From contig OX335651.1 in NCBI GenBank assembly GCA_946894095.1, positions 15,460,501 through 15,524,500 of the forward strand: a DNA stretch of 64,000 nt, given 5' to 3'. This DNA comes from Incurvaria masculella (taxonomy: Eukaryota; Arthropoda; Insecta; Lepidoptera; Incurvariidae). This document shows, in pieces, positions 1-10,972 of this stretch (its first letter is position 1; each line of letters starts with the position of its first letter). The notes under the pieces were generated by a model, which was not told where the DNA came from, ran no database searches, and saw only the letters and a list, made by a program, of their open reading frames with translations. The translations under genes were made by a program, and so were the position numbers.

Positions 1-103
1 GTGCGTGCAGGGGGGCAAGATTGGTGAGGTGTGGATGTGGTGAAGCATCAGCGCGCTCAAACATGCGGCGCGCGAGCTTCACAATAAATTCCTCCACCGG
101 GCG
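1..103 (-). mobile_element. LINE ORF2 C-terminal fragment
   Basis: The minus strand reads VEEFIVKLARRMFERADA then SPHPHL, the style of the C-terminal tail of Jockey/R1-type reverse-transcriptase ORFs (basic/aromatic run ending in S..HL..L). The similarity stops at about 104, where a repeated TIR-type family begins. The fragment is too short to place in a clade. Confidence 0.35.
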
Positions 104-760
104 CACATGCTCTCAACCGTGCGCGCTTTGTACGACCTGTGTGCGGTCTATAGTCACGTCCCTTACGTCAACATGACTTTCACGAACTGATAAACAATCC
201 GGAATGGTCGTGTACGCGTACATTGCTGCAATATCTGCAATATACGCATTGTATTTTGGGCTTGTACCTGTGTGTTCCGAAATGCATTATTGCAGAGAAA
301 GCAGCGTCCATGACCGTCCCGCAGTTCGAGCACACAATTCGTTACAACGATTTTGAGTGGAGTATCTTCACTTAAAGTTGTTACTCGTTGCTATTGGAAT
401 GAAGCCCCTAGCCTGAGTACTTCGCTAACGCGAAATACAGATATTCTGAGATATTTAAATGGGAGTGCTAGAGTACAAAAATGTGTGAGACCGAGTCATT
501 TTTGTAGGTCTCCGTATCGTTTCCGTTCCGGCTCTGACAAAAATGTCTGCTCTAATTCGTTCAGGGTTGGATATCTTAGAGGTAGTGATGTTTGTGGCTG
601 TGAGCAGCGATATCAATTCTGACATAGAAAAACCTAATCGACCGGGTGGGTGGGAACGAAACCAGCCTGTAACATCTGAATTGACTGCTGACTCGCCGCT
701 TCTCCGCCGGCGGACGCGCAGACATCCTGGCCGAATTCGCGAATACTGAAATATTTGCGA
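104..760. repeat. Degraded copies of a ~500-bp TIR family (family E)
   Basis: Bases 104-300 and 540-630 match parts of the better copies at 1816-2399 and 38291-38784, for example the GCGCGCTTTGTACGA segment and the TCTGCTC-AATTCGTTC segment in reverse orientation. No gene is seen here, and the open frames at 353-749 lack any family resemblance. Confidence 0.5.
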
Positions 761-1815
761 GTGCGATTGTGAGCGTGCTAACGGTTCTCACAAAATAATC
801 TAAAACCTTTCCCTGAACTTCAGAAATGTCTTCAACAAAAAATTGTGTTTAATTTTCAACAATGAACAATTTGCAAGCGCATAACTGTTAACTAACATTA
901 TGTGACGATGAGAGTGATGAGAGCTTTTGGGAAATTGATAGAAAAACATTTGGCAAACAGGCGAAATCGTAAAACGACAACGGAGACAGCTCCCATTTTT
1001 ACAGTTTTGCACACGGTTACGTCGTTATACTAACTAAACGTTGAGCGAAAGCGGTTATGAGTTTTATTTTATATTATGTGTCCTCTACTTACAGTGTTAA
1101 AGCCCCACATAGCTTCTTTTGCACGTGGCTGAGGTCACCACTGTCTTTTATGAGTTGATCGGGAAAATATTTACAGCCCGCTGTAAGAAAAAATAATTGA
1201 GGAAATGAAAATTACTATTTTAGGTAAATAATATTATTCAAATTATAACTGAATTAGATCTTTCATCGTTTTAATAAAAAAATGGGGGTTGTAGAAGTCG
1301 GGTCACTTCCTACCACTAGTTTTGTTTTTTTTAAATTCTATGAAGAAAATAAACCCTATGACGTTGGGGTTATAACTGTGTCAAACAATATTTTTCCATC
1401 TAATTTAGATTAGACTTTACACAGCATTTTTTTTATTTCGTTTTGATCTAACAAGGAGTTTTCGAGTACAAATTGCGATAGCATCAAACCACTACTACTA
1501 CTAGCCTTCCGGGAAAACGGCGTGAAGGTATGTATGAATGTATGTATGGCTAACCTAAGCCACAAACATATCTTCACAATCTAATAATTACTTAACAAAA
1601 AAATAATTCAGCCTGAATAAGTAGTGGGTAACTTGCAATGTTATTATGGCAACACATCCCCGCAACCGCGAAGATGAACGTTCAAGATGCCGACCGTTTA
1701 GTTCCGATTTTGACCACGCGCAAAATAAGCTATTATGTGGCACTATAGCGCAATTCAGTCCACGCTGTCAGCGTTTGAGCGCAATTCGGATCGTAGCCAC
1801 ACTACACAGGCCCTG
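761..1815. other. AT-rich intergenic DNA without a recognisable gene
   Basis: Only short unsupported frames occur. A small GTATGTAT microsatellite-like tract lies near 1530. Confidence 0.5.
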
Positions 1816-2399
1816 AATTCCAAAATGCGTACATTTCAAATATCGCAGACGAAGCAAATACAGTGAATACTTGTGTCCCGAATTGATATCACTGCTCATA
1901 GCAACAATCGCACCATATCAAATCGGAACGAATTTGAGCAGAAATATGTGTCATAGCCTAACCTAACTACCTCGGAAATGGCTCGTAAATCTCGAGAGTG
2001 GTTATTTCTGGCTTAGAATTGTCTAACTAGACTAAAGGCCTTCATTATTTCAGAACACAAGTGCATACGATCTGAAAACTACAGATAAACGCGCTTTGAT
2101 GACAGCTATTTGACAGCGTACACGGCGCACTTTGTATGATCTGTGTGCGGTCTAGGTCGCGGTCCGATTTGAACCATCGTTACCAAAAGCACGGTCAAAA
2201 CAGGTCCGATTCGCGCTTACAGCCCCCAAAATGGCGTCCCGTGAACGGTACGAATAGTTTACAGTTCAAATCGGAATGCGCAGCTAGAGTCACGTCCCTT
2301 ATGTCAACATGATGTTTACGGGAGTGAATATAAGCAATTCGGACGACCGTTCCGTACGCGTAAATTATGAATTCTCCGCAAAATACTCATTTCGGAATG
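1816..2399. mobile_element. Family E TIR element (MITE-like)
   Basis: The left end ATTCCAAAATGCGTAC and right end CTCATTTCGGAATGC are imperfect inverted repeats. The interior shares long stretches with 38291-38784, including TCGAGAGTGGTTATTTC and GTGTGCGGTC. There is no coding capacity, so it is non-autonomous. Confidence 0.65.
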
Positions 2400-2609
2400 C
2401 AGTGAGGATATTATATCCACAGAATATATAACTAATATAGTTCTGTGCGTTTACAAACTCTTTGCACTAAACTACCACAAAACACTCGAGTCTGTGATCG
2501 AGCGTTTCTCTGCTCAACGTTTGTAGAAAAAATATATTATCCACGACGTCTAACTATTGTTATTATTCTTGCGAACCGTCTCTTTATCAATTGGTACAAT
2601 CTCTCAATC

Positions 2610-3134
2610 ATGCCAAAGTACTACTGCGACTACTGTGACACTTATCTCACTCACGACTCGCCCAGCGTGCGCAAGACCCATTGCACCGGCCGCAAGCACA
2701 AGGACAATGTCAAGTTCTACTACCAGAAGTGGATGGAGGAGCAGGCACAGCACCTCATCGACGCGACGACCGCCGCCTTCAAAGCCGGCAAGATCGCGCA
2801 GAATCCATTCGCCGGCACTGCGCAAAAGGGCGCCGCCATCCCGCCTCCGTGGGACCCCACGACGGCAGCCCTGGGGGCCCGTGCACCGCCCACTGGCCCT
2901 CCCTCTATGGGCCCCGGCGGACCGATGCCTCCACCCATGATGATGGGCCCACACGGCCCCATGCCCATGATGGGAATGCGCCCTCCCATGATGGGGCCTA
3001 TGGGACCGATGATGGGTCCTATGGGAGGAATGGGTCCGATGGGCCCCATGGGTCAAATGGGTCAAATGGGCCAGATGGGACAAATGGGTCAAATGCGCCC
3101 ACCATTAATGAGTGGACCTCCTATGAAAAATTAA
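2610..3134 (+). CDS. SNRPC: U1 small nuclear ribonucleoprotein C (U1-C), single exon
   Basis: This 174-aa protein is the U1 snRNP subunit that stabilises pairing of U1 snRNA with 5' splice sites in the nucleus. The N-terminus starts [13 protein letters not shown] and carries the family's single U1-type zinc finger: Cys6, Cys9, His24 and His30, followed by the [13 protein letters not shown] segment. From about residue 75 the chain becomes the usual Pro/Gly/Met-rich tail, here made of MGPMG and MGQ repeats. I chose the ATG at 2610 because family homology begins exactly there; the frame is open back to 2445, but those 55 upstream codons have no resemblance to the family. The length is typical (human about 159 aa). 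There is no intron, and the stop is TAA at 3132-3134. No canonical AATAAA was seen close downstream. Recognition is by family knowledge and is very secure. Confidence 0.96.
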   Translation: MPKYYCDYCDTYLTHDSPSVRKTHCTGRKHKDNVKFYYQKWMEEQAQHLIDATTAAFKAGKIAQNPFAGTAQKGAAIPPPWDPTTAALGARAPPTGPPSMGPGGPMPPPMMMGPHGPMPMMGMRPPMMGPMGPMMGPMGGMGPMGPMGQMGQMGQMGQMGQMRPPLMSGPPMKN

Positions 3135-3344
3135 TGACTGCTCATTTACATGCTCGTGTTGATTCAAACAGTATAAAATGGATGAAGTGTGTGGAACATT
3201 AGAGTAATGATAAATACTGGACACTGCAATGTGATATTGAATCTTAATGATGTACCATTAATTTTATTAGTTTTCAAAACGAAAAATATGAATTGGAACT
3301 AATTGCATTTTTATTTAAGCATTCCGACTTGGTAAGAAACCCAT

Positions 3345-3545
3345 ACATATTTTTTTTATGTAACTGGACACATACGAAATTGACTGTCTGATATTAGCCT
3401 AACACACCACATGGGAACTAGGTGCCATGCCAGGACCTTCCTTATATTGCTCGGCTTCATTAAACTAGATGAAAAACACAGGCGTTGAAAATGGTCAGCC
3501 ATTCAGAACCCAACCGTGCTCAGAGGTGCTTCACCCAGCAACTAT
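3345..3545 (-). mobile_element. SINE tail/body fragment of the 5S-type subfamily
   Basis: A T-run then ATGTAACTGGACA and the body text CACATGGGAACTAGGTGCCA match the bodies of the two 5S-headed copies in this window. The head is absent or unrecognisable. The fragment lies about 210 bases past the SNRPC stop. Confidence 0.6.
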
Positions 3546-3823
3546 TTAATTTTCAACAATTATTGGAGAAATTTCAGAATGAGGTTGTAAGGTAACAGTG
3601 ACTACAGAAAAATTAAGTGAAAAATGTTGCTTAAGAAACTTTTTAAATAATTAAGAAAGGTCTACTTTCCGAGGAATAACGGTTGAAAGTTCAGTTTTTG
3701 TTTAACACTGTGGTTAGGTACCGTTTCCGCCTCGGGTCACAATGCATGCTGGCATTGCTTGGCACTCGTCTGTAAGGCGGAGTCAGCATCACTGTAACCG
3801 GAGCGTTTTAAAAAACTGCAACA

Positions 3824-4911
3824 TTAAGGTGGCCCAACCCGCTCATCTCCCCATACAAAAGCGGAAAGAAGATCACGCCCATATTTCTTGTCAGAGATCC
3901 AAAATTTTGCTCAAAATAGCTTTATTTGATCGAACTAGATGTCTGATGACCATTGGCATTGAAATGAAATGAAATGAAATTATGTTTATTTACCATAACT
4001 ACTAGAAAAACAGAACTATATGTAAACCTTAAAAATAACACATAGCAATAAAGAAAAAAAAAAGCATATTATAAAACAACCAAACTTAAAATAACTAAAA
4101 TCTATAATAACTAAAATTTAATAAGATATCAATTTACAAGGTAATTAACTAAATAATACGATATTATGGTAAATCGGATCCAGGCGCAGCATATGTCATT
4201 GACAATGCTAGGTGCATAATCAATGACGCTGGTTTTAAGCCTGGCCGTTAAGAAAACATAAGTATTTGACAACTACATACTAACCAACTATGTATATATC
4301 CAAAGATCTCAACTCTAAAATAGTAAAATCCAAATAATTTATTCAAAAAAAAAAAATATATTTACGAAAAGAAAAGAAAAAGCAAATACTCAAACTTTAA
4401 ATCAAGTAATAAAATTAAGAATCAATATTAAATGTTAACCGTACATTAAATAACATTAAATAACCGTACATTAAATAACTATTGTATTGCATTGCATTGT
4501 AAAATTGTGTTTGGTTTATAAGTTATAAGGTCCGAAAGTTCGAATTTTTCGCGCGTTTTATACAATAACTTTGGAGGTGGATTACGCAACAATAAAGTGA
4601 GAACATCGTAAAAAGATTAGTCATCAGACATAGCTTATTTAATCAAGATTTATGATCTATTTGGTTTTTGTTAGATTTTTGACAACAGCGGTCGTGGTTT
4701 ACTTTTAGCTATAAGTCGTTTTGAAATTAAAATTTTCGTAAATCTTACCAAATCATACACTATGCACATTGTCTTTTTTGTGGACATGTTGCATCTTCCT
4801 CATCATGGAGCCTGTCTTAGTCTTTGAAACAGAGAAGGTCCCAGAGCGCAACAGCACGGTTTTGTACCGTGCCCGCGAATGAGTTAGGCCCGCCGGGTTG
4901 GGCCACCTTAA
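3824..4911. mobile_element. TTAA-flanked MITE (piggyBac-like ends), interrupted by a 532-bp insertion
   Basis: Both ends read TTAAGGTGGCCCAACCCG and its inverse, meeting TTAA at 3824-3827 and 4908-4911. TTAA target choice with short TIRs suggests piggyBac-type mobilisation (inference). Compared with the copies at 13956 and 53719 (550 bp each), this copy carries extra DNA at 3962-4493 flanked by GCATTG on each side (3956-3961 and 4494-4499). There is no transposase. Confidence 0.8.
3962..4493. mobile_element. 532-bp AT-rich insertion with GCATTG target duplication
   Basis: The insert begins with tandem AAATG units and is very A-rich on the plus strand. GCATTG is repeated exactly on both sides. 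The AAATG tract looks like the 3' tail of a retroposed element in reverse orientation. The source family is not identified. Confidence 0.6.
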
Positions 4912-4987
4912 GCCTGCCTTACGATGTTACCTTTTGAGATATCACTATAATTCTCACAGTGTAATCAAATTTGGAGTCCACTACCAA

Positions 4988-5347
4988 ATTTTATTTTTTT
5001 ATGCATGACATGGATATGATATGAGCCCAATACAACACATTCCCGGAGGAATTAGGTGCCATGCCAAGACCTTCCCTTTTTGGCACGGTTACATTGTACT
5101 GATGGAAAACGCAGATAATTTTTCATTGCCACTTCGACCATCTTTTCATCCAAAACGATGGCACCAACTCGGGCGAGGCTTAAACCTTACCACCTAGTAG
5201 GGGAAGGAGACTTACAGTTTTACATGGATTCCGAACCACAGAACAGCTCGCATTCGTGACGAAAGTGGTGCACGGGGCGAGGATTTGAACCGGGCCCTCT
5301 GGTATGCTAGGCAAGTCCCCGTGCCACTGGGCGGACGAGCCGCTCAA
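4988..5347 (-). mobile_element. tRNA-headed SINE
   Basis: Read on the minus strand it has a tRNA-like head (A-box region with GTGGCACGGGGAC, B-box with GGTTCAAATCC), the shared body with GGTACCATCG-type text, and a terminal A-run. The T-run at 4988 marks the 3' end. Confidence 0.75.
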
Positions 5348-6499
5348 AATGTATGGTAATTACTACAGATTTTTTAAATAACTTTTCACAAGATTTGAAT
5401 AATAACACACTGCGCTCTGCCGCTTTCTGATCAAAATTTCCAAGGCCGCAAACAGGTGACCTGCCTATCGGTCAGTTCAAACTGGCTGACGTTGTGTTAT
5501 CCACTTGATTTTCCCGAAAATGCTCAACTATGCAGTAGTGTAATATATCAAGCGGCGCATCGCTGCGCTCCACTGGACAGTTCTAACGCAGGGTTAAAAC
5601 AAAATTGTTGCATGCTCCTGGCTTGTACAATAGGAATGGCGTTTTACAAATAATACTTTAGCTAAACAGTTAGTCAGTTGCTACCGAGATTTGTTCCAAC
5701 AAAGGAAAATCAACATGCAACGATTCAAATCAAATGCCAAATCAAAAGCTGTAATGCTTATTTTCCATTCTTCTTTTTCCTCTCAATAATTTGCCTCCTC
5801 ACAAAACAAAGAAACAACAACCATATCCTTGTCAATTTCGCACATCATGCTTTAAAGCACTCGCACAGAAGAGACAAAAATTCCAGAGCCTTCTTGCATG
5901 CTTCTTTCTATATTCATTTTACTTAAGTACTTGCACTACAAAATATTTTTCGTTTTTCAAATGGTCACTGTCGCACACATGGACGTGAACTCTTCACCTC
6001 CATGGTCGCACATAGCAAATTTTGCGCTATGCCTATGCCTCATAATTATCTCACAATTGTTAGGCTTTTTATTTAGAAATGTTTTTATGACAAATCGTTG
6101 GTTCAAGCCTTTTCCAAACAGAGCGCAAAAGTTCACGGGAAATTGTATGCTCATAACTATACTTTAGTTTGCAAGAAATAAGAACGAGAATCGGGCAAGA
6201 CCTTCCATCAATGGTGCGAAAATTCCCCGCTTCCGCAGCGCTGTATTTTTTATCCTAGAGTCATTACATCAGGGACGAACATAAGAGCGGGGTTTAGAGG
6301 TTTAAACCCCCCCCCCCCCTTAGTGGTCGATGCAATAAAAAATCAAGTGACCTCGAAGGGTGACCCTATATCTCCGAAACGAACCAGACAAGAGCGCCTC
6401 ACTGATATAGCACTAATGTCAATAAATCCATCATTATAATCATCAATTAACGTTCAAGAAATAGTTATTCTAATAATTTTAAGAATAAAATGCTACAAT
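5348..6499. other. AT-rich intergenic DNA, no supported gene
   Basis: Several short frames overlap between 5456 and 6167, but they have no recognisable domains, low complexity and no splice context. A run of C occurs at 6308-6319. Confidence 0.5.
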
Positions 6500-7177
6500 A
6501 TATAAAACTGTAGGTCCCCTTCCCCTACTAGGTGTTAGGGTTTAAGCCCGCCCGGGTTGGTACCATCGCATTAGATGAAAAGATGGTCGAAGCGGCAATG
6601 AAAAATTGTCCGTGTTTTCCATCCAGTTCAAAGTAGCCGTGCTCTTTTTTTTTTTTTATGCGACCTGACATGGATGGCTAATACCACACAACTACCGTTA
6701 TGATATTAGCCCAATACACCACATTCCCGACGGAATTAGGTGCCATGCCAGGACCTTCCCTTTTATGAGCACGGCTACATTGAACTGGATGGAAAACACG
6801 GACAATTTTTCATTGCCCCTTCGACCATCTTTTCATCCAATGCGATGGTACCAACCCGGGCGGGCTTAAACCCTACCACCTAGTAGGGGAAGGGGACCTA
6901 CAGTTTTACATGGATTCCTAACCATGGAGCAGCTCGCATTCGTGACGAAATGCACTTATCGAACTCTGAAAGAGAAAGACAGTGGTGCAAGTTGGTATTG
7001 AACCCGGGCCTCTGGTACGCTAGGCCAGTCCCCGCGCCACTAGGCTACGAGCCGCTCAAAAAGGGAAGGTCCTGGCATGGCACCTAATTCCTTCGGGAAC
7101 GTGGTGTATTGGGCTAATATCATTATGGTAGTTGTGTGGTATTAGCCATCCATGTCAGGTCGCATAAAAAAAAAATA
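6500..7177. mobile_element. Nested pair of SINEs in opposite orientations
   Basis: A plus-strand SINE body runs 6500-6643 and resumes at 7061-7177 with its A-tail. Between them a complete minus-strand tRNA-headed SINE (6644-7060) has inserted, with its T-run at 6644-6657 and its head ending at GAGCCGCTC. The two halves of the outer copy join to the normal family body when the inner copy is removed. Confidence 0.8.
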
Positions 7178-8058
7178 GGGATGTGCGGCAAATCGACCAA
7201 CAATATATTTTTTTTGATTAGTGGGGTCATTTGCAAACTTCATAGAAATGCTAGCTTTAAATTCTAGTAACTTTTTTACTTATTATTGTATCAGCACGAG
7301 ATAAAATCTATTGGATTTTAAGATGTATCCTTGTTTTGTAAAATATATTATTTGATGAAGTTAACATCATGAAACGGACTTATGGCCTACTAAAGTCTCG
7401 AGGATGAGTAAAAATATGACAGATTCTTAGTTTCTTAATTCATTTAAAAAAAAAAACATGGAGACGTTCGTTTCATTACTCCATTTACGACCTTCGTTAA
7501 AAAAAAAAGGAAACTTGCAAACATTTAAAAAGAAAAACGAAGTTCTCAATTACCAATTTTCTTAAAATAAATTAAGATGCTGTAATATTCTCATAATTAT
7601 GCTAATGATATTTTTTTTAAAACAAGGATACATTTCAAAATTTAATTAATTTTATTTTGTGCTTATAAAAGCATACTAAAAAGTTACATGGGCTCAAATA
7701 AAACCCGTTTAAATAACATATTTTTCCGTCCACAATTATGAAATACATACTTAGATCTAAATGCTATTGTCAAACAATTCCTTGGTAGAACAGATTAAGG
7801 CCATTGAAAGCATTACAGCCTATGCTGTTTCCAAAACCCTCGCCTTTCCATAAAGATAAATATAACAAAAAAATAAATCATTAAAAGTGACAGTCAAAGC
7901 GAAGCGAATGACAAGTGTTGAATCCGAAGAGGTTGAGTATTCTTTGGGTTGAGTAAAATAAATGAATTGAATTCAAACGTAGAACACTCGTAGAATATAA
8001 TATAGAATATTGGTGGTACACTAGGTATTATATATCCTCTGTTGAATCTTCCTAAGAG
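7178..8058. other. AT-rich intergenic DNA and 5' flank of the UPF0415 gene
   Basis: No gene or clear repeat is visible. Homopolymer A/T runs dominate. The last 60 bases are presumably 5' UTR and core promoter of the gene starting at 8059, but no clear core element stands out. Confidence 0.4.
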
Positions 8059-10941
8059 ATGGCTGAGGCCACGGCAGATGAAGAGCTTCTGGCGCGCGTA
8101 AATGAAAAGATTATTTATGGGGAGAGTCTTATAGACTTGTTAAAGGATTTGCAAGCCGTCGACGGAGTGCCTAAGCTTCAGCGCAAGATTAGACAAGAGG
8201 TCTCCTTCTTGAAGAAGGTGAGTGTATTACTTCCTATTTCAGGATGATATCATTTCACCCTGGTCTGAATTTTCTCCTTTTCTGGCACTTCATTTCTGTA
8301 CCTACTGGTACTACCTACAAATGAACTGTCAAAAGTTGTCACAGCAAAGCATAGACATAGCATGCTTACAAGACGAACAAAGTGTGGGAGTGAGATAGAG
8401 TTGGACTTGCTCGGTCATCAAAGCAAGCGCTCTGAGCTATTACAATTCCGAACTGTACTAGTTTGGTCTTTTAGTACTATTAGTTCATTTATCAAACTAA
8501 ATTCAGGACCGAAGTTAGGAATTAGTGATCACAGCGAAAACCGATCTGTTTTCAATAAAATTTTCCGAGCGATAATTAAAAATGGTTTCAGGATGTGGGT
8601 ATGGTCTTATTTCGTCTGTCTGTATGGTCTCGAGATCACACTACGGGTAGCGTGTTGTGTGCGTGCGTTCCACAATAAACAAACGCCGATTGCCCGAAAA
8701 GAGAGAGCGAGTAGGCTGACCGACCGAGAATTCATGATTTCTTTAGTTTTCCTTTAGGAATGCCTGATGGTGACCTGTGCATTTATAGATTGTTAAATGA
8801 ACGAGAGGGACAAAACCTTTTTTTTATTGTAAATAAAGTAAATAAAACATTGTAAATCATTCTTTGTCGATCTAAATTTTTAACTTTTCCTCAATATTTC
8901 AAAGTAAAACTTAAAACATCACTTCAGATCATTATTAAGAAGCTACATACCAATTTAGATTGTTTTTTAAGTTTAAAACGAAATTTAAGTACATTTTGTA
9001 TGAAATTATTTTGGCCTCAACTGTCAGTTGACTCCGTATGTCTTTACATTCTAAGCCTATGGCGCAAAGTTAATTTGTACCTTCATATTAATGATGACAA
9101 CATTTTAACTTATTCCAGCTGCATAGTTCTAAGCGAGTAAAGGAGGAGCAGCTGTCTTGTTCAAACTTGCGTCACCTCGGCGCTCTCGTGCGGAGCGCTC
9201 TGCGTCTAGGCGTGAGCGCTGTATGCAAGACCTTTCACTACGGTGGTGGGTGCAAGATTGTGATCGACATTGTCAGTGATGCAGGCAGGACTTGGACCAA
9301 GGGTGAGATACGAAACAGACTGTTTGTTAAATCAAAAGCCCCTATCACATTACTTAATATGGGTTCCATCACAACGGTTCCTTGGTGAGATGGCACCATT
9401 TTCGTGTGTTATACAAAAATACTAATGTCTTTGCTGAGGCATTCCATTACCATTCTCGAATTGTATTCCATTCCATTGTATTCCTTGAGATAAAAAATAG
9501 TTTCTCTGACAGGGTTTCTTAACCTTTTTGGAGTCACGGACCCCTTGCAGAATTTCAAGCATTTTGAAAAAACTACTAAATATTTAATACCACAGAAAAA
9601 GCAAAGATATATGCGATTCGATCATGCGCAGTATTTATTGTCATCATATCAAACATAAACCCTCAGCACTCATGCTACGAACCCCCAGCACTGATGCCAT
9701 GGACCCACAAGGGGTCAATAGACCCCAGGTTAAGAAACCCTGCTCTATGAGAAGCAGTATGTAATTTATAACATCTTCACAAGGTATGTATGTAGTTTGA
9801 CTAGGCAGATATACAAACTGCATCGAATCACTGTAAAATGGAGGATGTAGTGCTTACCTTTAGAGTCTAATATAATAATTATGATTGCAGTGGTTGCTCG
9901 TAACCCACGGTCCCTCTCAGCCCTGAGTCATGGTAACGCATCGTATGGGGCGCGTTCTGTGCTAGATCAGGCTGAGGATTATCTTGAATGTGCACGGCGG
10001 CATCCGTGCATGTACCAACCCCCACAGGTAACTATTTAATATTAATAATTAAATTAAGCGGCACTGTTTTTGGACCGTGTTTGGTCCTTTTGTTGATAAT
10101 GCTGTTTATTTATTTTATTTTACTTATCATATTTTACCTGCAATTTTTTTGTTATTCATTACTTTCACTATTCTTTCTTTACATTCGTTAAATTAATTAA
10201 CATTACTTATATTTACTAATTAGTATAGCATAGTATTAAGAAATTAAGTAAGTATAAGCTATCCGATTGTATATAGACTAAGCATTTATCAATAATAAAC
10301 ATTTTCATTTTCATTTACCTCGTAATGCAATATTACGGTGTAGATGTGAAGGGGTCATTTTGATAATATAGTGACAATTTGGAATTGAAAGTGGTAATAA
10401 AAATTGAAGACATTTAAATGGTTCAAACTTGAATATAAACTCTCGCTAAATGTAAAAACTCTTTAGTAAACATTTAAAACTAGTGGCTCTCTGAGCTTTA
10501 GACCTCGCAAGCCTGTCATTGCATGGCTTAAAACTAAATAAATGTTCACCGCGCAAACAAAATCCTATTATTTTTCTCATTTGATAATTACTAAACGCTT
10601 TAGGTCTTGTCATAAAATAAAAGTTTAAATGTAATTGACAAAAAAATCCATATAATTAAGAACCTGCTGACAAAATTTCACGAGAATCCGTTGAGAAATG
10701 CAACCTGTAGAGGAGAAGAGCCGGATATATGAAAGCATTTATGCAAAAGCTGAAATGGAGACGCTTTGCTCGGTCAATAAATGTCACAAACTAAAACGGT
10801 ACGTGATTGCATGACTTTTGCTTTATATTTTTTCTTAGTGTGATCAAGCCGAGTACGAAAACATTATTATCATTACAGTGTATCCGGAAAGTGCAAACCT
10901 TTCTTGAAGTTCTACAATTTTGCTATAATAAAACAAAACAT

Positions 10942-10972
<31 letters not shown>

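Noticed and set aside
5678..6167. Short overlapping frames that could be a small secreted or membrane protein
   Set aside because: No homology, low complexity, no promoter or polyadenylation context.
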